From positions 2,018,001-2,082,000 of the forward strand of contig NC_021171.1 of assembly GCF_000242895.2 (NCBI RefSeq): 64,000 nt of DNA, given 5' to 3'. The translations under genes and the position numbers were made by a program. Every line of letters starts with the position of its first letter. Within the stretch, counting starts at the first letter, position 1. Below the pieces are notes generated by a model that saw only the letters and a program-made list of their open reading frames with translations, was not told the origin of the DNA and searched no databases. The DNA comes from Bacillus sp. 1NLA3E (lineage in GTDB: Bacteria; Bacillota; Bacilli; Bacillales; Cytobacillaceae). Shown here piece after piece: positions 1 to 7,821 of the stretch.

Positions 1-1
1 T

Positions 2-451
2 TATGATCGTGGGGAAGTAATTTACGTTGAGAAAATGGATGGTCCACATGCATTAAGAATTTATTCTCAGATTGGGAAAAAAGCTCCGATTCATTGTACA
101 GGAGTTGGGAAAGCCATTCTTGCTTTTCAGGAGGAAGAAGATGTTGAATGGCTTTTATCCAATAATGATTTAAAAAAATTTACGCAGTATACAATGACAG
201 ATAAAGTGGAAATCAAAGAACATATTCAATCTGTTCGTCAACAAGGATACTCGATTGATGATGAAGAAATTGAAATAGGCCTTAAATGTATAGCTGCTCC
301 CATTTTTAATCGTCATGGTAAAGCGGTAGCTGCTATAAGTTGTGCTTCACCAAAATTCAGATTAAATGAGGAAAGATTGAATGAAGTGATCCAATCTATT
401 AAACAAGCAGCTATAAAAATTTCGGAAAGCATTGGGTATAAGCTTGAATAA
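2..451 (+). CDS. IclR-family transcriptional regulator, C-terminal effector domain (5' end outside window)
   Basis: The reading frame is open from base 2, so the gene is cut by the window edge and only about 149 C-terminal residues are visible. The helix-turn-helix half lies outside. The visible part matches the IclR ligand-binding domain: APIHCTGVGKAILAF near the start, and the block EIEIGLKCIAAPIFNRHGKAVAAIS followed by a terminal helix are typical of the family. IclR proteins of the PcaR/PobR type bind aromatic acids or pathway intermediates and control catabolic operons. A terminator follows directly, then an operator-bearing promoter for the acetaldehyde dehydrogenase/aldolase pair. It is therefore the likely local regulator of that operon. 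The family is secure; the ligand is not known. Confidence 0.88.
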   Translation, partial: YDRGEVIYVEKMDGPHALRIYSQIGKKAPIHCTGVGKAILAFQEEEDVEWLLSNNDLKKFTQYTMTDKVEIKEHIQSVRQQGYSIDDEEIEIGLKCIAAPIFNRHGKAVAAISCASPKFRLNEERLNEVIQSIKQAAIKISESIGYKLE

Positions 452-463
452 ACATTCACATTA

Positions 464-509
464 AAAGCATGGGGTTTTCTATTTAGAAAGCCCCCATGCT
501 TTTTTTTAT
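464..509 (+). terminator. Rho-independent terminator after the IclR gene
   Basis: AAAGCATGGGG pairs with CCCCCATGCTTT across a 15-base loop, followed by a run of T. It lies about 15 bases past the IclR stop codon. Confidence 0.85.
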
Positions 510-727
510 TTAGATATATATTTTCAAATAAATTGCATACTACGCTAACCAAGCACAAAATAGCTGAATTTCCAAGTGCTGAAGAGCCCCCCCTTGTTAC
601 CAAGTACTCCATTTAAATTTTTCCGAAGTTTCATAAAGTACAATACTGAGTCAAAAAATCTCTAGTTTAATTTGAAGAAGTAAAGATTTTCTAATGAAAA
701 ATTAAGTAGTGGAAATATTAAAAATAT

Positions 728-756
728 TTGACAAATTGAGGTGCGGATAATAATAT
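728..756 (+). promoter_or_regulatory. Sigma-A-type promoter for the acetaldehyde dehydrogenase/aldolase operon
   Basis: TTGACA at 728-733 is followed, after exactly 17 bases, by TAATAT at 751-756. The start codon is at 843, giving a leader of about 80 bases that carries the operator-like palindromes. Confidence 0.7.
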
Positions 757-777
757 AAACCTTAGACACAATATTTA

Positions 778-801
778 CGAACGCCGTTCGATAATAACGA
801 A
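778..801. promoter_or_regulatory. Overlapping palindromes, candidate IclR-family operator
   Basis: CGAAC-GCC-GTTCG (778-790) is a perfect inverted repeat and overlaps a second one, TTCG-ATAATAA-CGAA (787-801). The shared core GTTCGATAAT (786-795) equals the first ten bases of the PcaR/PobR-type box as I remember it (GTTCGATAATCGCAC). It sits just downstream of the promoter, where a repressor could block transcription, and an IclR gene lies immediately upstream. Binding is inferred. Confidence 0.5.
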
Positions 802-842
802 TAATAATTTTTTCTAAATTTTCCAGTTTGAAAAGGAGGAGA

Positions 843-1736
843 ATGAATTTGTCAAAAGTGAAAGTTGCTATTATAGGTTCAGGAAATATTGGAACAGATC
901 TTATGATTAAGTTGAAGCGCTCTGAGATTTTAGAGCTTACAGCAGTGATTGGAATTGATCCAGAATCAGAAGGACTAAAACATGCAAAAGAGTCAGGTTA
1001 TTTAGCAATTGATACAGGTTTGCAGGGCTTTCTTGAAAATCATTTGGAATTAGCAGATATCTTTTTTGATGCTACTTCAGCGAAATCGCATGTTCGGCAT
1101 GCAAAAATGCTGAAAAAAGCGGGAAAGAAGGTTATTGATATGACACCTGCGGCGAGAGGACCTTTTGTTGTTCCAGCTGTAAATATGGGGAAAAATATTG
1201 AAACGGAAAATATCAACCTCATTACGTGTGGTGGTCAGGCTACTATTCCAATGGTACATGCTATTAATCGTGTTAGCCCTGTTGAATATGCTGAAATAGT
1301 GGCAACGATTTCGAGCCGTAGTGCAGGTCCGGGTACTCGAGCGAATATTGATGAGTTTATTGTGACAACGACGCAAGGAATTGAACAGGTAGGTGGAGCT
1401 AAAAAAGGGAAAGCTATTATTATCTTAAATCCCGCAGAGCCACCGATTATGATGCGTGACACAGTTTATGCACTTGTAGAGGATGGGAAAATGGACGAAG
1501 CAACAATTACGGAATCTATTAGAGAAATGGAAAAAACGGTACAATCGTATGTGCCTGGATATCGCCTTCGAACAATCCCAATTTTCGAAGGCAATAAAGT
1601 GACTATTTCTTTGGAAGTTGAAGGTGCCGGTGATTATCTGCCGAAGTATTCAGGTAATCTCGACATTATGACTGCTGCTGGTATTAAAATAGCGGAAGAG
1701 TTTGCGAAAAATCAATTAGCGAAATTAACAGTTTAA
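843..1736 (+). CDS. Acetaldehyde dehydrogenase (acetylating), meta-cleavage pathway
   Basis: It oxidises acetaldehyde with CoA and NAD+ to acetyl-CoA, the last step of catechol meta-cleavage (DmpF/MhpF/BphJ family). The 297-residue protein has an N-terminal Rossmann motif GSGNIGTDL, the catalytic cysteine in ITCGGQAT at about residue 130, and the [11 protein letters not shown] block. Family length is about 300. I chose ATG 843 because AAAGGAGGA lies just upstream; an in-frame start at 828 would overlap that site. The aldolase starts 18 bases after the stop, consistent with the known channelling complex of the two enzymes. The only oddity is distance: the rest of the meta pathway lies 16-23 kb downstream. 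Confidence 0.93.
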   Translation: MNLSKVKVAIIGSGNIGTDLMIKLKRSEILELTAVIGIDPESEGLKHAKESGYLAIDTGLQGFLENHLELADIFFDATSAKSHVRHAKMLKKAGKKVIDMTPAARGPFVVPAVNMGKNIETENINLITCGGQATIPMVHAINRVSPVEYAEIVATISSRSAGPGTRANIDEFIVTTTQGIEQVGGAKKGKAIIILNPAEPPIMMRDTVYALVEDGKMDEATITESIREMEKTVQSYVPGYRLRTIPIFEGNKVTISLEVEGAGDYLPKYSGNLDIMTAAGIKIAEEFAKNQLAKLTV

Positions 1737-1754
1737 TAGAAGGGAGTTATAAGA

Positions 1755-2777
1755 ATGACAAATACCCAAGATATTATTATCACTGAAGTGGCATTGCGTG
1801 ATGGAAGCCATGCTATTGCACATCAATATACCGTTGATCACGTTCTAAAAGTAGCAAAAGCATTAAATGATGCAGGAGTACCTTATATAGAAGTCTCTCA
1901 CGGAGATGGATTATCAGGTTCCTCCTTACAATTTGGGCTTTCCCGAACAAATGAAATGGAACTAATTGAAGCAGCGGCTTCAGTATCAGATCATTCAAAA
2001 GTTGCTGTCCTTCTATTACCGGGGATTGGAACAATTAAAGATTTAAAAGAAGCTGCACAACATGGAGCTAAAATGGCAAGAATTGCTACGCATGTAACGG
2101 AAGCAGATGTTGCATCACAACACATCGCAGCAGCTAAAGAACTTGGCATGGAAACGGTCGGATTTTTGATGATGTCCCATATGGTTGAGGTTGATAAATT
2201 AGTTGGACAAGCAAAATTAATGGAAAGCTATGGCGCAGATACTGTATATGTTGTGGATTCGGCTGGTGCTTTACTACCTAATCAGGTTAGTGAACGAATT
2301 CGGACACTGAAACAACACATTGGAATCAATATAGGATTCCATGGTCATAATAACCTATCCCTGGCAATGGCAAATTCGCTTGTGGCAATTGAAGAGGGAG
2401 CTACTCGAATCGATGGAAGTGTTCGCTGCTTAGGTGCAGGTGCGGGAAATACGCAAACAGAAGTCCTTGTATCTGTACTTGATCGTATGGGTATTCAAAC
2501 AGGAATTGATGTTTATAAAATGATGGACTTGGCTGAAGAAATTGTTGCACCAATTTTGCAAACACCACAGGAGATTACTAGAGACAGTCTTGTTCTTGGT
2601 TATGCGGGTGTATATTCAAGCTTTGCCCTTCATGCCAAACGGGCCGCAACCAAATTTGGCATTGATTCTCGTGAAATTTTACTAGAATTAGGTCGGCGTA
2701 AGGTTATAGGAGGTCAAGAGGATATGATTATAGATGTAGCCGCAGAAATTGCGAAGCGAAAGGTTCTAACAAAATAA
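1755..2777 (+). CDS. 4-hydroxy-2-oxovalerate aldolase
   Basis: It cleaves 4-hydroxy-2-oxopentanoate to pyruvate and acetaldehyde (DmpG/MhpE/BphI family, DRE-TIM metallolyase superfamily). The 340-residue protein has the signature ALRDGSHA near residue 17, the HGDGLSGSS loop, and the HGHNN metal-binding block near residue 195. The C-terminal part is the DmpG-like communication domain that contacts the dehydrogenase. AGAAGGGAG gives the ribosome-binding site. It is the second gene of a two-gene operon with the acetylating dehydrogenase and would pass acetaldehyde to it directly. Confidence 0.94.
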   Translation: MTNTQDIIITEVALRDGSHAIAHQYTVDHVLKVAKALNDAGVPYIEVSHGDGLSGSSLQFGLSRTNEMELIEAAASVSDHSKVAVLLLPGIGTIKDLKEAAQHGAKMARIATHVTEADVASQHIAAAKELGMETVGFLMMSHMVEVDKLVGQAKLMESYGADTVYVVDSAGALLPNQVSERIRTLKQHIGINIGFHGHNNLSLAMANSLVAIEEGATRIDGSVRCLGAGAGNTQTEVLVSVLDRMGIQTGIDVYKMMDLAEEIVAPILQTPQEITRDSLVLGYAGVYSSFALHAKRAATKFGIDSREILLELGRRKVIGGQEDMIIDVAAEIAKRKVLTK

Positions 2778-3130
2778 GAGAAGAGCTGTGGGCGTGTGAA
2801 GCGTTGTAAATGTGAGGGTTAGTGTCAGGTGGCAAGCGAACAAGTCGGACATAATATTGATTTGAGCCGTTATCTTACTATCCGAAGGCAAAATCCAGCT
2901 GATGGACAGCGTGTACGACATAACATTTTGCGTCTGAGCAATCCATAGGGTATTAAGGAAAGACCGAATTAAATGACGGGAAGGGCTTGGTCAAAGTCTA
3001 GCAGATTAGAGGGGGACATTGGAATGGATTCTCAAAAGTATTTGTCGTCCAACACACCCCCACTATTCCAAAAAGTAAAGTAGTAGGGATTATTAAAACA
3101 GTCTTAGGAAAGCAGACATTCACCAGAAAG
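2778..3130. other. Gap with possible remnant reading frames, no recognised gene
   Basis: About 350 bases follow the aldolase. A short open frame around 2829-2947 and a 19-codon ORF starting at ATG 3024, preceded by GAGGGGGAC, look like coding remnants. The second frame stops twice at 3081-3086, but another frame continues open to the terminator, which suggests a frameshifted gene fragment. I do not recognise either product. Confidence 0.3.
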
Positions 3131-3165
3131 AGCCGGATCCTACCGATAGGTATCCGGCTTTTTTT
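3131..3165 (+). terminator. Rho-independent terminator
   Basis: AGCCGGAT (3131-3138) pairs with ATCCGGCT (3152-3159), followed by seven T. It ends the dehydrogenase/aldolase transcription unit. Confidence 0.85.
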
Positions 3166-3318
3166 AACCTGAAATCAACATTAGCCGCGTTGGGTGGATA
3201 TCTTCTCCTTGCCTCTTAATTCTTCATTAAGTTTTCAAATCGAATATTTTCAGCCTTCAAATAAAAAATCTTTCGATATTTAAATATGTCAATTCTTAAT
3301 AATGTAAATCTAAATTGA

Positions 3319-4035
3319 TTAATCAATAATTGCTAATGGTAAAAAATTCTCGAAAAGGCTAAGATGTTGTTCCATTTTCTCAGCGGCAAGATCGGGTTTT
3401 TTCTGTTCAATGGCTTCATAAATTTCATATAATTGCGTGATTAATTTCTCTCTTAGTTCAGTTGGACAATCAGCGTGTGTTAAATACTTGCGTAAGGATA
3501 GAGTGATTCCTTCAATGGTTATAATGACCATCCGATTATGGGTTGCTTTAGCAATCGCCTGGTGAAATTTATAATCCAGTTCATAAAAAAGTTTGCTGGA
3601 AGCCGCGGCATCCATACTTGGCAGGGATTCTTTTAACATTTCTAAATCATCCTCTGTCCGTCTTAAGGCTGCAAGAGAACAGGACTTAAGTTCGACTGTA
3701 TCTCTAACTTCTAGGACTTCATCGATTGTCATACCTTCAAGACTTAGGGAAAGGGTAATATAATCACTGATATCGTTAATAAGAGCATTAAGATCAATTT
3801 CAGCAACGAAATGACCTCCTTTAGCTCCTGATTTTGTAACAATTAATTTGGATGCAGCTAATATTTTAATAGCATCACGAATTGTTGGTCTACTGACTTG
3901 AAATTGATCTGCTAACTCTTGTTCTGCCGGCAACTTGTCTCCGGGACTTAAATCTTTGCTAATAATCGCGGCTCTTATATGGTCTGCAATTTGTTCAGAT
4001 AAGGATAATAGTTTTTTATTTTTAAATTTCATCAT
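3319..4035 (-). CDS. GntR-family regulator, FCD (FadR-like) subfamily
   Basis: This is a DNA-binding repressor or activator of 238 residues. The N-terminal winged helix-turn-helix carries the GntR signature LPAEQELADQFQVSRPTIRDAI at about residues 35-60. The C-terminal all-helical FCD domain has the usual metal/ligand histidines in YKFHQAIAKATHN and EQHLSLF. Members respond to organic or aromatic acids. The gene is divergent from the M24/hydantoinase/Rieske series across a 470-base intergenic region containing a promoter and palindromes, the usual arrangement for a regulator controlling both sides. It is a good candidate for substrate-dependent control of the upper pathway. Family secure, ligand unknown. 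Confidence 0.9.
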   Translation of the reverse strand: MMKFKNKKLLSLSEQIADHIRAAIISKDLSPGDKLPAEQELADQFQVSRPTIRDAIKILAASKLIVTKSGAKGGHFVAEIDLNALINDISDYITLSLSLEGMTIDEVLEVRDTVELKSCSLAALRRTEDDLEMLKESLPSMDAAASSKLFYELDYKFHQAIAKATHNRMVIITIEGITLSLRKYLTHADCPTELREKLITQLYEIYEAIEQKKPDLAAEKMEQHLSLFENFLPLAIID

Positions 4036-4436
4036 TCATCTCATCTCACACTCATTATATTATTTGAAATATTTATTGAGGAACTTATTACATGAATCTG
4101 GTGTTTCTAAAAAATTGTGAATACTTAAGATATCTATCAATTCAATCATTAGGGAAAATTGATTGTAAAAATTGATAATATAATTAAATGTAAAAATAAT
4201 ATACATTTGAAGTATATATAAGAATTATATAATTCATAAAGATTATAATCAATCGATTTGCCTTCATTTTTTTGGTAAAAAGTCAAATGGCGAACAAAAA
4301 AATCCTGTTCGTGCGCCATTTTCCAGGACTCCACTATAAATTGCAGGTACGTAATGAAGGGAATAAAAATCGGTAAGTCTTTAACAATAAAATGATTATT
4401 ATATTTAAATGTAAAAATAATTAACAAACAAAGATA
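4036..4436. promoter_or_regulatory. Divergent intergenic control region with palindromes
   Basis: This AT-rich region lies between the GntR gene and the M24 gene. It holds a perfect 14-base palindrome GAATTATATAATTC (4222-4235), a candidate operator. An inverted repeat has arms AAATGGCG near 4285 and CGCCATTT near 4314-4321, with GAACA/TGTTC nested inside. A near-exact direct repeat AAATGTAAAAATAAT occurs near 4187 and 4408. The short open frame on the minus strand at 4149-4427 has no convincing start signal and is not called as a gene. Confidence 0.4.
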
Positions 4437-4465
4437 TTTACAAAGTTAAAGGAATAAAATATCAT
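4437..4465 (+). promoter_or_regulatory. Candidate sigma-A promoter for the M24-hydantoinase-Rieske series
   Basis: TTTACA (4437-4442) is followed after 17 bases by TATCAT (4460-4465), 43 bases upstream of the TTG start at 4508. The inverted repeat at 4473-4491 lies at the expected transcription start. Confidence 0.5.
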
Positions 4466-4472
4466 TAAATTA

Positions 4473-4491
4473 TGAATATTCAAAATATTCA
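4473..4491. promoter_or_regulatory. 8-3-8 inverted repeat directly upstream of the ribosome-binding site
   Basis: TGAATATT-CAA-AATATTCA is a perfect inverted repeat next to AGAAGGAGG. It can also be read as a direct repeat of AATATTC with a two-base spacer. The same arrangement stands before the semialdehyde dehydrogenase gene at 22183-22198, so it may be a shared operator. Confidence 0.45.
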
Positions 4492-4507
4492 GAAGGAGGT
4501 TTAAGTA

Positions 4508-5692
4508 TTGATTATTTCTATCGAAAAATCAGAAAGGGAACAACGTTTAAGTCGAGTAAGATCAATTATAAAAGAAAAAAGCTATAAAGGGTTGTTATTT
4601 GTAGCTGATTCCTATCTTGGCAAAAAAGGTTCGTTGCGTTATTTGTTTGATAACCATTTAATTCACCGGTATGGCTATGGGCTAGTGTTAGAGGAAGCAC
4701 AGTATCAAATCCTTCCTTCCGGCTTGCACTGGTGTACGGACCGGAGGGTTCCGGATACGTTTTTCCCAAAAGACCATGAAATACTCGAAGTTGTCAGAAT
4801 ATTCAAACGAAACAATATAACGGATGGAGTTGTCGGGGTAATCGGTTTAAATAATACGATGAAATTAGAAGATTATACCTATCTAAAACAAGAGCTTCCA
4901 GGGATTCATTGGGTAGATGCCAGTGTTCCTTTTGAAGAGGTTCGCTCCATTAAAAGTAAAATGGAAATTGAAGGTGTGAAAGAAGCTAATCGGATTATTG
5001 AAGCAGGTTTTGACAGCATCATTAAACATATTCGTACTGGAATGACAGAAGAAGAAGCAGTTTCCATCGCTTATTCAACCGTTCATGCTCTAGGAGCCAA
5101 GGACACGCTTTTCCTGACCTTGTGTAGTGAAGAACCTGGTGCAGTCGAGCCAATCTTTTTAAATCCCCGTACACGCGTGATTAAAGAGAATGATTATTTA
5201 ATCGTTTCGCTTGAAATAACTGGACCGAGTGGACACTGGGTTGAGCACTCCCGAATGTTTTGTTTTGGACAGCGTGACGAAGAAATGGAAAGACTGGCAC
5301 GCTTAGTTGCGAAAGGAATTGACTATGCGGAAAAAACGATGAAGCCGGGTGTAAAGGTGACAGATATTCAGAAGGAACTGGAAAAAATGGCTGCCGAAGC
5401 TGGAACTGTATGCGGACACCTGACCGGACATGGAATTGGAATGGATGTCATCGAACGGCCTTTTGTTGCACAGAAGACGGGAACTTTCTTTATTGGTGTA
5501 GAGGTTCCTGGAGAAGAAGATGAACAGCTCTTGTATTTAAAAGAAGGAATGGTCATCAGCTTCCATCCTCAAATCATGAATCCTGACATGAAAAAATCAG
5601 CTTATATGTCTGATGTATTTGTTATCACAGAAAATGGTGCAGAACGATTATCTACTCGCAATCATGAAGTAATTTTTATAAAGGGAAGGTGA
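4508..5692 (+). CDS. M24-family (Xaa-Pro peptidase / creatinase fold) hydrolase
   Basis: This 394-residue protein has the creatinase N-terminal domain (about residues 10-150) and a C-terminal pita-bread catalytic domain. The GHGIGMDVIERP histidine motif is intact. The usual metal ligands look altered: the first two aspartates fall in SLEITGPSGHWVEHSRMF, where E and H/E replace them, and the first ligand glutamate near the end is replaced in EGMVISFHPQI. That pattern fits the creatinase-like, non-peptidase side of the family. The TTG start follows AGAAGGAGG. It heads a plus-strand series, five bases ahead of hydantoinase subunit A, suggesting a joint role in C-N bond hydrolysis. The substrate is unknown; an aminopeptidase remains possible. 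Confidence 0.8.
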   Translation: MIISIEKSEREQRLSRVRSIIKEKSYKGLLFVADSYLGKKGSLRYLFDNHLIHRYGYGLVLEEAQYQILPSGLHWCTDRRVPDTFFPKDHEILEVVRIFKRNNITDGVVGVIGLNNTMKLEDYTYLKQELPGIHWVDASVPFEEVRSIKSKMEIEGVKEANRIIEAGFDSIIKHIRTGMTEEEAVSIAYSTVHALGAKDTLFLTLCSEEPGAVEPIFLNPRTRVIKENDYLIVSLEITGPSGHWVEHSRMFCFGQRDEEMERLARLVAKGIDYAEKTMKPGVKVTDIQKELEKMAAEAGTVCGHLTGHGIGMDVIERPFVAQKTGTFFIGVEVPGEEDEQLLYLKEGMVISFHPQIMNPDMKKSAYMSDVFVITENGAERLSTRNHEVIFIKGR

Positions 5693-5697
5693 CATGA

Positions 5698-7821
5698 ATG
5701 AAATACCGCATTGGCATAGACGTAGGAGGAACATTTACTGATTTTTTAATGACTGACCAGTTAGGTAACTCAACCGTTTACAAAACATTGTCCACTCCAA
5801 AGGATCCCACCATCGGATTTTTTAATGGACTCACTGAAATGGCTCAGGATCATAACATGGAACTCCAACAGTTTATTCAACAGATCGAACTGATCGTCCA
5901 CGGGACAACGGTCGGCACAAATGCGGCTCTTACCTATTCGGGAGTAAAAACGGCGCTGTTAACAACAAAGGGCTTCCGGGATGTTCTGGAGATGCGTCAA
6001 GGGTTACGGCCTGATGCCTATAACAACCAGTATATTTCTCCAAAACCTTTTGTACCCCGCCATTTACGAATCGGGATTCGAGAGAGAATAGATTATACCG
6101 GACGGGAAGTGACCCCTTTATCAGAGCAGGATATTCATGATTCGATCGATTATATCCGCGAGCAAGGCGTAGAAGCGGTGGCGATTAGCTTTATGCATTC
6201 TTATTCAAATGCTGAGCATGAAAAAAAAGCTGGCGAAATTTTGAGAGAAAGATTGCCTGATCATTATGTGACGATTTCTAGTGAACTTGTTCCACGTTCC
6301 CGGTTATACGATAGAAGTAGTACAACGGTTTTAAATTCATATATCGGCCCTATCATTAAAAACTATTTAACGAATTTGACTCGGAAATTAGAAGATCTCC
6401 ATTTTAGTGGTACGTTGTTAATCATGCAATCAAATGGAGGAGTAGCAACCCCTCAAGCTACGATTGCGAAAGCTGCCAACACGCTTTTATCAGGTCCAGC
6501 GTCAGCGCCTGTTGCCGGCAGCTGGTATTTAAAACCTCACGGGATAGGGGATGCCTTAACGATGGACATGGGCGGCACCAGTTTTGACGTGGCCCTTGTA
6601 AAAGATGGTTACCCGTTAATCCGAACTGAAGGCGAAATTGCTGATTGGCCGATCAGCCTGCCGACTGTCGATATTCATACGATCGGCTCCGGTGGCGGTT
6701 CGATCGCCTGGGTTGATGAAGGAGGCTTGCTTCATGTCGGTCCGAAGAGTGCAGGTGCACATCCGGGACCTGCCTGCTATGGGTTTGGGGCGGAATTACC
6801 GACAGTTACAGATGCCAATCTGGTTCTCGGTTATTTAAATCCGGGTTATTTTCTTGGCGGGAAAATGAAACTGGATTTAGAGGCAGCAAGAAGGGCCATT
6901 AAAACACAGGTAGCTGATAAATTGGGCATTTCGGTGGAAGAAGCAGCACAAGGCATCATTGATATGGTTAATGTCAATATGGCCAATGGAATCCGTGAAA
7001 TTACCACAAAAAGAGGTTATGACCCGCGGGAGTTTCCCCTTGTTTGTGCCGGAGGAGCTGGACCTCTGCATGCTGCGGCCATCGCTGAAGAGCTTGAAAG
7101 CACACTTGTTTTTATTCCGAAAGAATCTTCGATTTTCTGTGCTGCCGGCATGCTGATGTCCGATTTACGCCATGACTTTGTCAAAGTATTACGAACATCA
7201 ACGAAAACAACCACACTGGCAGAAGTGTTGAATACATTCCATCAACTGGAAGAGCAGGGCACCCAGGAGCTGAGGGGAGATGGCGTTAATGAAGAAGACA
7301 TGCAATTCCATTACAGTCTAGACATGATGTATAAAGGTCAATACTTCCAGGTAAATGTCCCATTCACTGCGGAAGAAACGAGTACATTGACGATTGCCAC
7401 GATTGAAGATAAGTTTCACAAGTGGCATGATCAATTATTTGGCTACAGCACACCTGAAATGGAAATTGAAATTATGAACTTCAATCTTTCTGCTCTAGGA
7501 ATTACGCAAAAGCCTAATATAAAACACGCGGAATTTCATGGAAAATCCTCTGAACACGCCTTTAAAGGAAGCCGGCCAATGTCACATGGGGAGAGCGGTA
7601 AATTAGTGGAAACGCCTGTCTATGACGGAGATGCCCTTGTTCACGGCAATGTGGTTATCGGCCCGGCAATCATTGAGCAAAAAGTGACCACTATTATTGT
7701 TTCTGATTTCTTTAATGTTATCGTCGATAAAAATGATAATTATATTATGCATAGTAAAGAAGTTTCTAAGGAATCTATTCAGCACTTTATTGAGGAGAAA
7801 AGAGGTGTCATATATGAGTGA
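5698..7821 (+). CDS. Hydantoinase/oxoprolinase family protein, subunit A (ATP-dependent)
   Basis: This is the HyuA-like subunit of an ATP-dependent amide/lactam/imide-opening enzyme; the same family includes acetone and acetophenone carboxylase subunits. The 707 residues match the usual length. Visible blocks are the N-terminal nucleotide-binding motif DVGGTFTDF (residues 6-14), HGTTVGTNAAL, LSGPASAPVAG, MDMGGTSFDVALV and GSGGGSIAWVDEGG. The gene overlaps subunit B by eight bases, so the two are translationally coupled. Beside a creatinase-like hydrolase and an NCS1 permease, ring opening of a lactam or hydantoin-like compound is the simplest reading. An alternative is carboxylation of a ketone, but no carboxylase gamma or delta subunit is seen. 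Confidence 0.9.
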   Translation: MKYRIGIDVGGTFTDFLMTDQLGNSTVYKTLSTPKDPTIGFFNGLTEMAQDHNMELQQFIQQIELIVHGTTVGTNAALTYSGVKTALLTTKGFRDVLEMRQGLRPDAYNNQYISPKPFVPRHLRIGIRERIDYTGREVTPLSEQDIHDSIDYIREQGVEAVAISFMHSYSNAEHEKKAGEILRERLPDHYVTISSELVPRSRLYDRSSTTVLNSYIGPIIKNYLTNLTRKLEDLHFSGTLLIMQSNGGVATPQATIAKAANTLLSGPASAPVAGSWYLKPHGIGDALTMDMGGTSFDVALVKDGYPLIRTEGEIADWPISLPTVDIHTIGSGGGSIAWVDEGGLLHVGPKSAGAHPGPACYGFGAELPTVTDANLVLGYLNPGYFLGGKMKLDLEAARRAIKTQVADKLGISVEEAAQGIIDMVNVNMANGIREITTKRGYDPREFPLVCAGGAGPLHAAAIAEELESTLVFIPKESSIFCAAGMLMSDLRHDFVKVLRTSTKTTTLAEVLNTFHQLEEQGTQELRGDGVNEEDMQFHYSLDMMYKGQYFQVNVPFTAEETSTLTIATIEDKFHKWHDQLFGYSTPEMEIEIMNFNLSALGITQKPNIKHAEFHGKSSEHAFKGSRPMSHGESGKLVETPVYDGDALVHGNVVIGPAIIEQKVTTIIVSDFFNVIVDKNDNYIMHSKEVSKESIQHFIEEKRGVIYE

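Noticed and set aside
4149-4427. 92-codon open frame on the minus strand between the GntR and M24 genes
   Set aside because: No ribosome-binding site, very AT-rich composition, and it spans the palindromes and repeats of the control region.
7697-7813. Longer N-terminus for hydantoinase subunit B
   Set aside because: It would overlap subunit A by 125 bases; a normal ribosome-binding site precedes ATG 7814.
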